Below, one piece after another: positions 35,239-46,066 of a stretch of DNA of 64,000 nt. The position numbers and the translations under genes are program-made. The stretch covers positions 248,001 through 312,000 of the forward strand of contig JAPEUS010000007.1 of the NCBI GenBank assembly GCA_027946355.1. The letters are read 5' to 3'. The DNA is from Collariella sp. IMI 366227. Lineage: Eukaryota; Ascomycota; Sordariomycetes; Sordariales; Chaetomiaceae. Numbering within the stretch: the first letter of the stretch is position 1; each line of letters begins with the position of its first letter. The notes under the pieces are model-generated. The model made no database searches, was not told the DNA's origin, and worked only from the letters and a program-made list of their open reading frames with translations.

Positions 35239-37726
35239 TTACCGCGAAGACATGGCCTTGGTGACCAGGCGCTTGAGGCCAAGCTCCTTCTTCTTGAGGT
35301 CCTCAGCAGATGAGTCCTCGATCTCGAGCTGGCCCATGGCCTCGCTGAGCGACTGCTCAATCTTGTCCTTCTGGCCGCGCTTGAGCTTGAGGGACAGAGT
35401 CGGGTCGGAGATGATCTCCTCGACGCGAGCAATGTACGACTCGAGCTGCTGCTTGGCCTCAAAGCGCTTGCTGAAGGCCTCGTCCTTGGTCTTGAACTTC
35501 TCGGCGTCTGTCTGCTGTTAGCGACTGCTCTGATGTCTAGTCGGGGCAACTTAGGTGGGTACGTACCGTTGATCATGTTCTCGATCTCGCCGGAAGAAAG
35601 CTTGCCGACAGAGTTGGCAATGGTGATGTTGGCGCTGCGGCCGGAGGTCTTCTCAGTGGCGGTGACCTTGAGGATACCGTTGACATCGACCTCGAAGACG
35701 ACCTCAAGGACGGGCTCGCCAGCCTTCATGGGGGGGATGGGAGCAAGGGTGAATTCACCCAGAGAGGTGTTGTCCTCGCAGTTGACACGCTCACCCTGGA
35801 AGACGGGGAACTGGACAGTCTGCTGGTTGTCGGCGACAGTGGTGAAAGTCCTCTTCTTGATGGTGGGGACAGTCTGGCCGCGGGCAACGACGGGGGCGAA
35901 GATGTTGCCCTCCATGGCGACACCGAGCGACAGGGGAACGACATCCAGAAGGAGGAGGTCGGAGGTGTCGGCAGAGGTGGCCTTGCCGGAGAGGATACCG
36001 GCCTGGACGGCGGCACCGTAGGCAACGGCCTCATCGGGGTTGATGCTCTTCTCGAGCTTCTTGCCATCGAAGAAGTCGCTCAGAAGACGCTGGACACGGG
36101 GGATTCTAGTCGAGCCACCTGTCATGTGTTAATACCACAGCCGCTGTAAACGAGAAGGCGGTTGAACTTACCAACAAGGACGATCTCGTCAACCTGGGCC
36201 TTCTCGACATTGGCATCCTTGAGAACCTGGGCAACAGGCTCGAGAGTGCCGGCGAAAGCCTTGGCATTGAGGTCCTCGAAACGGGCACGGGTGATCTGCA
36301 TGTTGAAGTCCTCGCCATCGAAGAGGGAGTCGATCTCGATGGTGGTCTGGGCACCGCTGGAGAGGGTACGCTTGGCACGCTCGCAAGCAGTGCGCAGGCG
36401 GCGGAGGGCGCGAGCATCGCCGGAAAGGTCTGGACGGATACGTTAGCAGGGTGAAAGAAAAGATGAAGAATAAAACAAGGACTCAGAAAGTAAAATATAA
36501 GGAAAAAAGGACGAAGAAAAATGAAAGGCAAGGAAAAAAGAGGACAAGAATGAGAACGGAACCAAGAAAATGGGAAAGGAACAGAAAAGGAAAAGAAACA
36601 GGAAACAGGTGAGGAAATAGGCGAGGAAACATAAAGATGAGCAGCAAAACAGACAACCCGAGAAAAAACCAACCAAAAAAAAAGAATAAAAGTAGAAAAA
36701 GAAAGACAAAAAAAAATAATACAAAAACGACCAAGCCAGCATCTTGCGAGAGAACGGGATTCCTTTATACCTTTCTTGAACTTCCTGGTGAACTCCTTCT
36801 TGCAGTAGTCGAGGAGGTTGGTGTCGAAGTCCTGGCCACCAAGATGGGTGTCACCAGCGGTAGCCTTGACGGTGAAGACACCACCCTGGATGTTGAGGAG
36901 CGAGACATCGAAAGTACCGCCACCAAGATCGTAAATAAGGACGTTGCGCTCCTTCTCGGACTTGCCGGAGCCGAGACCGTAGGCGATAGCGGCAGCGGTA
37001 GGCTCGTTGATGATGCGGAGAACGTTGAGGCCAGAAATGGCACCGGCGTCCTTGGTGGACTGGCGCTGGTTGTCGTTGAAGTAGGCCGGAACGGTGATGA
37101 CGGCCTTCTCAACCTTCTTGCCGAGCTTGACCTCGGCGATCTCCTTCATCTGTGGGGGGGGTCAGCGATTGCTAATACCGAGTCACACCAATGTACTAAC
37201 CTTGACGAGGACCATGGCGGAGATCTCCTGGGGGGAGAAGGTGTGGGTGCTGCCCAGGTACTCAACCTGGACCTTGGGGTTGCCGTTGTCATCAACGACC
37301 TTGAAGGGCCACGACTCCATGTCCTTCTTGACAGTGGGGTCGTCGAAGCGGCGGCCGATCAGGCGCCTGCGCGAGTGTCAGCAGCGGTTCGCATCATAGA
37401 AGCGACTGGAGAGGCATACTTGACGTCGAAGACGGTGTTGACCGGGTTCATAGCAGCCTGGTTCTTGGCGGCCTCACCAATCAGACGCTCGTTCTCCGTG
37501 AAGGAGACGAACGAGGGCGTGGTAAAGCTACCCTGCTCGTTGGCGATGATCTCGACATTGGTACCCTCGTAGATGGCAACGCAAGAGTAGGTGGTGCCTG
37601 GATGTCGCGGACGTCTGTTAACACATGCGCCCAACTTTGACCCTGCGGGCAGACGGAAAAAACAGCCGAGCGGGGAGCATTACCGAGATCGATGCCAATG
37701 GCACCATCGTAGACTTCGTCCGCCAT
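35239..37726 (-). CDS. SSB1: Ribosome-associated Hsp70 chaperone Ssb
   Basis: Hsp70 of the Ssb type that binds nascent chains at the ribosome with the RAC co-chaperones. Seven exons (37684-37726, 37420-37597, 37201-37366, 36771-37149, 36172-36429, 35567-36118, 35239-35507) give 614 aa, the usual Ssb length. Motifs are AIGIDLGTTYSCVAIYEG, VPAYFNDNQRQSTKDAG, the phosphate loop LIYDLGGGTFDVSLLN, VGGSTRIPRVQ, and a substrate-binding domain ending LGLKRLVTKAMSSR. The absence of a C-terminal EEVD separates it from cytosolic Ssa-type Hsp70. All phases agree. Intron 5 (36430-36770, 341 nt) is much longer than the others and almost entirely pyrimidine on the coding strand. The gene is divergent from eIF4E, with which it shares a 643-bp promoter. 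Confidence 0.96.
36430..36770 (+). repeat. Polypurine/polypyrimidine intron of SSB1
   Basis: Intron 5 of SSB1, read on the plus strand, is A/G-rich for over 300 nt with few pyrimidines. On the transcribed sense strand this is a U/C-rich intron. The donor is GTATAA and the acceptor is CCAG, so splicing signals are ordinary. Confidence 0.85.
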
Positions 37727-38369
37727 TTTGAAGGTTGGTGTTGATGAGGAGGTTGAAGGTTGAGGTTGGTCTGGCGCGCGAGGAGGGAAAGACCGATTCG
37801 GCGTGGGGCAGGCTGGACGTCTTTAAATTTTGAAATTTTCAACTGCGGTGAACTTTTTTCATTTCTCCGCCAAGCCGCCTCCTTCCCCACCAACCTCCTG
37901 CATCGGGCCTAGCTGCTGCCTCGGCAGGCCTTTATCAGCCCCTCCCCGTGACGATACACGTGACTTTGAGGTGGGAGGACCCTGGCAACTGCTGCGCGAA
38001 ACTTCAGAAGGCGTTGGGCGAGGCGTTGCAGCTGCTGATTCTGCGACTGCGTTTTCTTTCCAGACCAAAGTTTGCCATCGCAACCCCCTAACCCGGCCCC
38101 TACAACACACGACTTCGCCTGGAGCAAGGTCGCCCATTCCGTTCACCGAGCACACGCGCCCACCACCTAATCGAGCCTTCCATCCTTTCCGCCTTCGTGC
38201 CGGACAGACCTCAGCCGAAATTCCTGCGAAAACCGCCGCAGCCTCCATCTCGATCTCGAACCTTGCGAAACACAAAATTCGCCGCCCTGTGGAACCAATC
38301 CTCACCATCCCTGCCGAACATCTTCTTTACCCGATCACCGTTCACCGCTCCGCATACCAGACCTCCAAA
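37727..38369. promoter_or_regulatory. Bidirectional promoter of SSB1 and eIF4E, with CACGTG
   Basis: A 643-bp spacer separates the two ATGs, both serving translation genes. A palindromic CACGTG E-box lies at 37957-37962, about 230 bp from the SSB1 start. bHLH factors of the Cbf1 type bind this motif. No clear TATA box is present; A/T-rich blocks near 37825-37865 flank the SSB1 side. Confidence 0.6.
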
Positions 38370-39220
38370 ATGTCCGAGCAAGTCGATCTCACCACCATCC
38401 CCGTCTCGCCTGAGGGTGGGAACAACGCAAACGGGGCCGAGGATGCCAGCAAGACTGTCACCGTTTTCCACGACAAGGAGAACTTCAATGTGAAACACCC
38501 GCTTTCAAATCGGTGGACGCTCTGGTTCACCAAGCCCGCCAGCGGGAAGGTTCGTGATGCTGCCCCGCTGCCCCGCCATGGCGCGTTGTCTGACCAACCC
38601 CGCAGGGCGACAACTGGAACGATCTGCTGAAGGAGGTCATCACCTTCGAGTCGGTTGAGGAGTTCTGGGGCGTTTATGTGAGTATTCACCCAGCACGTCC
38701 AACTGATTTGGGCTCTAGCTGACCCGAGCAGAACAACATTGCTCCCGTTTCCGAGCTCGCCCTCAAGTCAGATTACCACCTCTTCAAAGAGGGTGTGCGG
38801 CCAGAGTGGGAGGATCCCCAAAACAAGCATGGCGGCAAGTGGTCCTTCCAGTTCAAGGACAAGCGCTCGGTCAACATCGACGAGATCTGGCTGCACACGA
38901 TGCTCGGGGCCATCGGCGAGACACTGGAAGAGGAGGAGGACGGCGAGGTGATGGGCGTGGTTGTCAACGTCCGCAAGGCGTTCTACCGTGTCGGCGTCTG
39001 GACCCGCACGACTGGCCGGCATGTTCCCGGCCGTGGCGACGGCGACGTCGCTGGCGGCAAGGGCCGGTCAGCTGAGAAGGGCAAGGAGATCCTGATGAAC
39101 CTTGGCCGTCGGTTCAAGAACGTCCTTAAGCTGCCGCCCAACGAGGTCCTTGAGTTCTCTGGCCATACCGACAGCGCTCACAGCGGCAGCACCCGTGCCA
39201 AGGCCAAGATGGTTGTTTAA
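38370..39220 (+). CDS. CDC33: Translation initiation factor eIF4E (cap-binding protein)
   Basis: Binds the m7G mRNA cap and recruits eIF4G. Three exons (38370-38549, 38606-38677, 38732-39220), all in phase 0, give 246 aa. Diagnostic blocks are HPLSNRWTLWFTKPASGK, WNDLLKEVITFESVEEFWGVY, YHLFKEGVRPEWEDPQN and GGKWSFQF. They include the tryptophans that stack on the cap and the eIF4G-binding face (VEEFWGVY). The C-terminal part GVVVNVRKAFYRVGVWTRTT holds the basic residues that contact the cap phosphates. A Gly/Asp-rich insertion near GRGDGDVAGGKG precedes the last helix. The yeast gene symbol is used. Clear assignment. Confidence 0.95.
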
Positions 39221-39688
39221 ATCGGTTGAGGTGCGTTTGGCGGGCGCTTGGGATTAGAGCAATCACTCGGCATCTCTTTTGGTTTGCGCGCTCTGCGACA
39301 ATGCCCTCAGGCATGCCGAGAAAAGGTCACTGGACTGTCATGAGATATCCGAACATAGAATCTGTCTCGACTCTTCGGCGTCTGAAGGCTCATGGTTTCT
39401 GGGACGAAACGGCGCTGATCACTTACGGTTAAGGAGGGATGATTTTTTTGGCGATGGCGACGCATATCTTCTAGTCACGTTATGGCAGGCGGTTTTGCAA
39501 GCAAGGCTATCCATCTCATTGATGCTATGTGTCCCAAGAGATTAATGTACTCAGAACGAGAGAAATTTCTCCCAACCTTTACAGCGGGAATGTGACCTAG
39601 TGTACATTTCAAACTCACCCCATCGGTGACCAACCATGCCTTGCCCCGGCATTCTACTCCTTGACCATCAAGTAAAAGATCCAACCTC
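39221..39688. other. Convergent 3' flanks of eIF4E and the acyl-CoA synthetase
   Basis: 468 bp between two converging stop codons. No gene or clear terminator structure was seen. Confidence 0.6.
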
Positions 39689-41641
39689 TCACAACTCATC
39701 GCCGCTAAACTCATCCCGGAAGACCTCCTTGACCAGCGTCTTCTTGTTGATCTTGCCCATAGCATTCCTCGGGATGTGGTCAACCACCTTGAGCACCTGC
39801 GGGATCTTGTAGCCAGCCAGCTGGCCCTTGAGGGCGCGCCGCATCTCCAGCGGCGACCACCTGCCCCCAGGCACGTTCTCCTTGTCGAGAATCACCACGG
39901 CACCCACCTTCTGCCCCCACTTGCCGCTCGGCACCGCCACCACCGCGACCTCGGCAACCTGCGGCAGCGCCAGCATCTCGCGCTCCACCTCGAGCGCCGA
40001 CACCTTCTCGCCACCACTCTTGATGATGTCGGCGCTGCGCCGCCCCAGGATAAAATACATGTCACCCCTAGTCCACTCCCTCTGGCTTGGCACCTCGCTT
40101 TTGCCCGCGCCCTCGACCGCCCTCCGCACCGCCACGTCCCCAGTCTTGAACCACTTGCCACGTCCATCCTTCGCGCCATCATCCACAAATTCCTTGGCCG
40201 TCGCCTCCGGGTTGCGCCAGTACTTGGCAAACACTGACGGGCCCCGCAGCTGGATCTCGCCGACGCGCTCGCGGCCGTCGGCGTCCCGCTCGTGCCCGCG
40301 CTCAATCACCTGCTGAGTGTCGACGTCGACCAGCCGCGCCTCGACGCCCGGCAGCGGCCAACCGACGGACCCGTCCACGCGGTCGGCTACGTCCAGCCCG
40401 CAGCTGATGGCCATCCCGACCTCGGTCATGCCGAAGCGCTCGAGGAGCACGTTGCCGCCGCTTAGCTCGGCCCAGGCGCGCTTGATGGGTGTGGGTAGGG
40501 CGGCGGAGCCGGAGATGGCGAGGCGTAGGTTGGAGGGGGAGATGGCGGTGCGGGTGGCGTGTTGCATGTCAGGTGGGAGGGTCTTGTGGGTTGTGAGCAG
40601 GCGGGAGTAGATTGTGGGGACGGCGGTAAAGAAGGTGATCTTCTTTTGGTAGTGGGTCGGGGCGGGTGGCTGCTGGTCCGAAGAAAAGAAAGGGGCGGCG
40701 AAGCGCCGCCAGACGGCGTCGGCGTTGAAGGGAAACATGAACTCAATGGTGCTACCGGAGAAGAGAGGGGTGAAAATGGCGTTGATGGTGCCGTGGATGT
40801 GATGGAGCGGGAGGACATGAAGGAGATGGTCGGTGGGCGAATACTCCCAAGCTTGGAGAAGGGAGCGGGCCTGTGCTGTCATGACGGACTGGGGAAGCAG
40901 GACACCTTTCTAGGATGGATGTTAGCTTTCATTCAGGATGCCATATTGAAAGCAAGGGATCGTACCGGACGATTCGTTGTGCCGGATGTGTAGAGCATCA
41001 TGCCGGCCGCCCCGGGCCCAGTCTCATCCAACGAGATTTTATCATGAGTGCTACCACCTTGAAACTTGTCGAGTTGAAGGTAGGCAGGCTCGACGTCCAG
41101 CTTCGTTTTCAGAACGTCCTGCGCTTTCGGGGCGAGCTTGGAGGAGGACAAGAGCATCAAGGCCTCGCTGTGATTCAAGATATATTGCAGCTCCGGCGCC
41201 GGGAAGGCTGGGGACATGGGCACTGCAATGGACTTTGCCGCGAGGATAGCCAGCAGTGTCACTTTGGAGCTGGTCAGCTTCGGACCAGAGCACAGGACCA
41301 GAGGACACCGGCTTACCCACATAGTCGTAGCTGTTCTCTACTAAAAACGCAACGCGTTCCCCGTCGAGGTTGTCCCTCCCGGCGGTCTCATAGAGGCGTT
41401 GGCGGACCTTACAAACGTCGCCGAGCAACTCCCCATACCGGAATTGGCGGCCGCTGTTCGAATGGATCACGGCGGTCGAGTCTGGGTCATGGCGTGCGAC
41501 GGCCTCGAATACAGGCAGCTTAGGGAGTGTGGAAGCCATTCTGAGACCGGCGAGTTGGCCGAGGGGACGTCGGACGGAGAAGAGCAGAGCAGCAGAGAGC
41601 CGGGCACCGGAGCTCCTGCCGAGAATCTGGGCAAAGGCCAT
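39689..41641 (-). CDS. ACSF3: Acyl-CoA synthetase, ACSF3/malonyl-CoA synthetase-like, probably mitochondrial
   Basis: ANL-superfamily enzyme that activates an acid with ATP and CoA. The closest type by motif is malonyl-CoA synthetase, which supplies mitochondrial fatty acid synthesis. Exons 41317-41641, 40966-41261 and 39689-40909 give 613 aa. The N-terminus (MAFAQILGRSSGARLSAALL) is rich in Arg, Ser and Ala without acids, a likely mitochondrial presequence. The AMP-binding loop is MLYTSGTTNRPKGVLLPQS, split by intron 2. Then come ERFGMTEVGMAISCG, the hinge region GRRSADIIKSGGEKVSALEV and the catalytic Lys region RNAMGKINKKTLVKEVF. SADIIKSGG...KVSALEVE is characteristic of ACSF3-like members. 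Substrate choice is inferred from this similarity only. Confidence 0.85.
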
Positions 41642-42260
41642 TGGAAAAGAGGGAGGGGCCGAAACGCCGGGGCGCGGCAGGGGAATTGCCGATCGCCTTT
41701 TTTTTTTTTTTGAAAGGAACAGTCAGTCGTCTGTCGCACCGCGGTGGAACAAGGGGCGTCGGGTGTCGCAGATGGGCATTCAGACCCGGCAGTGAATCGC
41801 GAGAAAACGTGAGGGGAGCGGGAATATTTACAGGGATCTAAACATCGTTTCCAATGGCCTTCTGATGCCAGCTCGAATGCATCTTTCTTCTGCTTTGTCC
41901 AGGAACTGCGAGAGCCGGCAAACCGGGACCTGAATCCTCAAGTGTGGAGTAGGGAGCCAGGGAGGAGACGGGAGCGAATTCCAAGGTTGTCGTCTTCTGG
42001 TTTGGATTGCCGTTCCTGGCCCCTTACTCGGCGCGTTGGCACGGCGGCATGGGGTGGGGTCTGTGGGGAAAGACCCCTGCCGAGAATTGGCAGGGATTAC
42101 TGCCGTAGAGACGCATTTAATTGGGCGGCCTTTCTGTGCCCCGCGCTTCTTGCCGGCGGTTGATTTCCAGCAGCAGACGCCGACAACACACCACCTCCAA
42201 CCGCCTTGTTGACATTCCTTGCCGGGGAATCAGCCCACGGCCAACTTCCAGAACCGACCT
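41642..42260. promoter_or_regulatory. Divergent promoter region of ACSF3-like gene and BOL1
   Basis: 619 bp between two start codons. A T14 run at 41698-41711 lies about 60 bp upstream of the ACSF3-like ATG; poly(dA:dT) tracts of this kind exclude nucleosomes. Both flanking genes encode predicted mitochondrial proteins. Confidence 0.55.
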
Positions 42261-42722
42261 ATGTTACGCAGAGCTGCTTTTGGCCTCGCAAGAGCTGCCA
42301 GACCGTACTCCACCATGACCTCGCAAACCCCAGTTGAAGATGCGATCAGACAGAAGGTGAGATTCCTGAGTTCTGTCATCTGACATTCGTCCAACGTCGC
42401 ATCCGAGTATGGCCGCTGACTTAAGTGTCTTTTCCAGGTCACCGCCGCCCTCAAACCCACCGCTCTCGAGATCTTTAACGACTCCCACCTCCATGCGCAC
42501 CACAAGGCCATGGAGGGCGTCACGTCCAGGGAAACGCATTTCCGCCTCATCATCACCTCCGAAGCCTTCCAGTCCAAGATGCAACCGGCGCGCCACCGCC
42601 TCGTCTACTCCCTGTTGAAGGACGAGATGGCGCAAGAAGGCGGAATTCATGCCCTCCAGCTGCGGACCATGACGCCGGAAGAGCAGGCGAAGCGGAAGGC
42701 TCAGGAGGCGGCGAGCGAGTAA
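42261..42722 (+). CDS. BOL1: BolA-family protein, mitochondrial Bol1-like
   Basis: BolA proteins act with monothiol glutaredoxins in mitochondrial Fe-S cluster delivery. Exons 42261-42356 and 42438-42722 (phase 0) give 126 aa. The N-terminus MLRRAAFGLARAARPYST is a typical mitochondrial presequence. The BolA core follows: LEIFNDSHLHAHHKAMEG, SRETHFRLIITSEAFQSKM and the nucleic-acid/cluster helix ARHRLVYSLLKDEM, ending GGIHALQLRTMTPEE. The SRETHF loop and conserved His of RHRLVY are family markers. Bol1 rather than Bol3 is preferred because the invariant cysteine seen in some relatives is absent; this subdivision is tentative. Confidence 0.88.
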
Positions 42723-43013
42723 ACCGAAACTGGCGAGGCACATGAGACGATATAATCTTGGAGAATGATACCCCTAGATCGGAGAAAGCGAGATATGTAA
42801 GATATGTATGGATTATGTAATGCGATTAGTCGTTCGTCCACTCAACTCATGACAAAACATTGAAGTATGCGTTCTTGAGGTAGCCGAACACCCCGTCCCC
42901 CCATAATTTTGTATATATACATACATGCAAGTAATCTTAAGATGACACGGGTATTAAACGGCTGGTTAGCTGTTCTCAGTCGCAAAACATCGAATAAAAG
43001 TTCCCACTCCGTC

Positions 43014-45173
43014 TCATGACGGGGTACCGCCCCCAGGAGACGAGCCCTGCGTGCCTCTCTGAATCAAGAACTTCCTCCACCGCGAGTCTCGCTTGCTCTG
43101 ATCCTCCGGCCCACTCCTAGTTTTTTTAAACGTTGCGCTGCGATGGCCTCCCTGCAGGTCGGTGGAAGCTCTTAGCGGAGCCTTGCGCTTGAGGACCGTC
43201 TCTGGAATACTTTCCGAGTTGCTGACCTGGGAGAGTTCCATTTCGAGGAGAGTGCTGGAAATCGGCCGCTTGCGCTGGACTATCCGCGGCGTCTGTGTTT
43301 GCTCAACCTCCGGGAAGGATGAATTAACTTGGGTCTGTAAAATCCGAGATTCAGACAGCGATTTGTCTCGTGCGATACCGAGCGACTCGACCGTTGCAAA
43401 ACTGGGTCGGTAGATGGAGGCGAGACGAGGAGGAGAGACGCTATTTGCCGGCGGCTGCATGACACTCTTCGAAGCATGCGGTGTAGGCTTTGGAACTTCC
43501 GTCTGGTTTTCCGCATTCAAAGCTGACTCGCCCTCATGAGCTGCAGGCCCAGGTTCCGGGGTGGCCAAGTCCTTGGTCAATGAAGGAGCCACTGAAGTTC
43601 TTCTACTGGGTCGTCGTTGGGCCATCGAGTTCACCTGGTTAAGCTTTGCTTTGTCTTGCTGGGCCCGTCGACTCTCAACTGCCACCTCTGGCTTTTCCGG
43701 CTGTTTCTCGTTGATGGCCCTGGGTTTCATTCCTCTCAACTTCTTTTTGATAGCCTTCACTTTCGCCTCTTCTCGCTCCTGGATATTCGTGATATTGCTC
43801 TTGTTGACGACACCCTTGGTGTAGACGGGGCTCGACACGTTCTCGTTGTACCATTGAATTGTCGGAAGCGCATTCTGTCCGTGGTCCAGCATGGTAAGGT
43901 AATCTAGATAATCACTGGAGAAGACTCGGATGAAGTCATCGTAAAGAAACTCTGGGAGCGCCCTTTTCTTCTGGAGTTGCTCAATGCACATGACCCCCCT
44001 GAGAAAATCATTCCGGCTCCCCGAGTAATCTGGGTAAGCCACCTGAAAGGCTGTGAATGGAACCTGAGACGGCGGGCCATTCGGTGGTGGTTTGTCAGTG
44101 GAGTTGCTGGAACCGTGGTTGGCAGGCTGTGGGGTGGTTGCAGCGGCATTTGGGTTCTTTGCACTCAAAATCTCAAAAGCTTGATGGCTCTCCATTGACA
44201 GCATTACCGGCGACATGTCCCTTGCGTGCGAAATCGGTTCCCCCAGTTCGAGAGGTGATGAGCTGATCGCGGTGCTTGAAGGTTGGGCGGCAATACCAAG
44301 TCTCGATGTATGTTTCTGGGTAATGCCACGCGGACTGGCAAACATCGCCGTAGCGCTTTTCATTCGACGACGCTTCGGCTCGGGCGCTACCTGTGCAGGA
44401 CTGGTTGGGTCTGGGCAGGTAAATGGTATGGTGACCTGGGCCGAGGATGGAGTGGGTTCGAGTATAGCCAAGGCGTTCTGGTTGACTGGCGTAAGAACCT
44501 CTGTGACAGCTTTTGGAACTTCGAATTCCAGCCCTGCGTCGGATGTGAGGCTGCTGGGAGGAAAATTGGTTAAGAACTGGGCGCGAGACATGGCTGTGCC
44601 CGCAGCCCGAGGGTCCTGTTCTTCCGGTGAAGGTGGGCTCGATAGCCCCGCAGCTTTTTGTTCCGCCTGTTGGCATGGAGGATTGAAATGATAAGAAGGT
44701 GATGGTGACCATGAGACAGCAGTTCCGGATATGCCGTTTTCCATACCATCCTCTTCTTGCACCTCGACCCCGGTTGCCGTTGATCTGTCTTGCAAAGAAA
44801 TATTCTGAGACGAGGACGATGGGGAAGAGGAGCGCGTTATCCTCCCAGTCTCGCGTTGAGGTGGCGAAGGTGAGGACGATGGTTCCCTTTGCGGTTGGGC
44901 GGGAAACGCAGTCTGAGGAGATGATGCTTCTTTCTGCGATCGAGAGGGTGACTTGAGTTGCCTTTCATAGTGCGCTCTCACGTCTTCCAAAACTCTTGGC
45001 GGCACATTGGGCACACCACCAGCGGACCAGGCATCAGGTCGGTCCAACAGCTTCTGTTGCTCTGAAGGAATCTGGACAAATTGGTGAGGAATCCTTGTCT
45101 GATTGGCAGGGTACTGCGAAGGAGACCAGGAGGTCCATGCTGCCGGATTGGCAGAGTTGGCTTCCTCGGCCAT
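43014..45173 (-). CDS. Uncharacterised 719-aa protein, largely disordered
   Basis: Single exon. I do not recognise the family. The N-terminus (AWTSWSPSQYPANQTRIPHQ, then LLDRPDAWSAGGVPNVPPRV) looks conserved. A long Ser/Pro/Gln-rich stretch follows to about residue 340. The best folded-domain candidate is near residues 370-430: PFTAFQVAYPDYSGSRNDFL, then RALPEFLYDDFIRVFSSDYL. After it comes a basic region (REEAKVKAIKKKLRGMKPRA) and another disordered stretch. Basic patches such as PEPKRRRMKS and FKKTRSGPEDQSKRDSRWRK suggest a nuclear protein. The C-terminus keeps a short WRKFLIQRG motif. It shares the 893-bp spacer with divergent FAB1. A chromatin or telomere role would fit such a layout, but nothing here proves it. 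Confidence 0.8.
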   Translation of the reverse strand: MAEEANSANPAAWTSWSPSQYPANQTRIPHQFVQIPSEQQKLLDRPDAWSAGGVPNVPPRVLEDVRAHYERQLKSPSRSQKEASSPQTAFPAQPQREPSSSPSPPQRETGRITRSSSPSSSSQNISLQDRSTATGVEVQEEDGMENGISGTAVSWSPSPSYHFNPPCQQAEQKAAGLSSPPSPEEQDPRAAGTAMSRAQFLTNFPPSSLTSDAGLEFEVPKAVTEVLTPVNQNALAILEPTPSSAQVTIPFTCPDPTSPAQVAPEPKRRRMKSATAMFASPRGITQKHTSRLGIAAQPSSTAISSSPLELGEPISHARDMSPVMLSMESHQAFEILSAKNPNAAATTPQPANHGSSNSTDKPPPNGPPSQVPFTAFQVAYPDYSGSRNDFLRGVMCIEQLQKKRALPEFLYDDFIRVFSSDYLDYLTMLDHGQNALPTIQWYNENVSSPVYTKGVVNKSNITNIQEREEAKVKAIKKKLRGMKPRAINEKQPEKPEVAVESRRAQQDKAKLNQVNSMAQRRPSRRTSVAPSLTKDLATPEPGPAAHEGESALNAENQTEVPKPTPHASKSVMQPPANSVSPPRLASIYRPSFATVESLGIARDKSLSESRILQTQVNSSFPEVEQTQTPRIVQRKRPISSTLLEMELSQVSNSESIPETVLKRKAPLRASTDLQGGHRSATFKKTRSGPEDQSKRDSRWRKFLIQRGTQGSSPGGGTPS

Positions 45174-46066
45174 TCTTTAAGGTTTTGGATGTCCGATGTC
45201 AGTGCCGAGTTGGATTGCCTTGTTGCTGCTGTGTCTCTCTGCTGGTTGGCGGTTTTGGTCACTGTCGTTGTCAGAAAAGGTGTACACATGCGGCATGCTG
45301 CTCAGAAGAAGGCCAAATCAGTACTGACCAAGCAGGCGAAAGCCCCAAGTTATACCGCTATGGACTCAGTGGGAGAGCGCAACGTCGTAAATTTGCATCA
45401 TGGTCGGTGGTTCTTGAATCTTGGAACGTTTTTGATGTGGGGTTCGCGCTTCTTGGGTCAGGACGCGACAAGGGGACGCCAAGTCACCTGACTCATTTGG
45501 CCAAGCGCAACCCCACTTGCCGACCATGGAAGGCAGCCGATTGCATGCGTCGAACCCCACGCTGACTACAAATAAGTCTAGAGAACCAGGGCATCACAGT
45601 CATAATCTCTGTACATCTGCCTGCCGAGTGACGTTATCCTCCCCAGGATCCAGGGTGATGGGCTGATCCAGACAACAACCATCGCGCGCAAGCCGAAGAC
45701 CACAAGACACTGTTGTCCCGCAGCCCCTCATTCGGCACCAGTCAGCCGGCGACCTCCAGACCGTTTTTTTGTCTAGTCTCGAGCCAGAGATGGGTGGTGT
45801 GAAGTTTGCCTTTTTGATACTGGCATCTTCCTGCCGCTTGCCACCCACGAACCCTCCCGCCTTCGCGCGCCGAGCATCACAACTGCAGCCAGCAACGGCC
45901 ATTTCGATTTTCGAAGCGAGGATTTGCCCGATAACGCCAACGCCGAGACTGTTGCCCCGACTCTTCTTGAACACCTTGCCGCAGCATGTCCTTCCAATTC
46001 ACCCACATCCATCAACCGAGTTCCGTTGCCAATACTCGACCGTTACCCTGACGAGAGCTTCCTTCG
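45174..46066. promoter_or_regulatory. Divergent promoter region of the 719-aa protein gene and FAB1
   Basis: 893 bp without a supported gene. It carries both promoters and leaders. No TATA box or known motif stood out. Confidence 0.55.
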
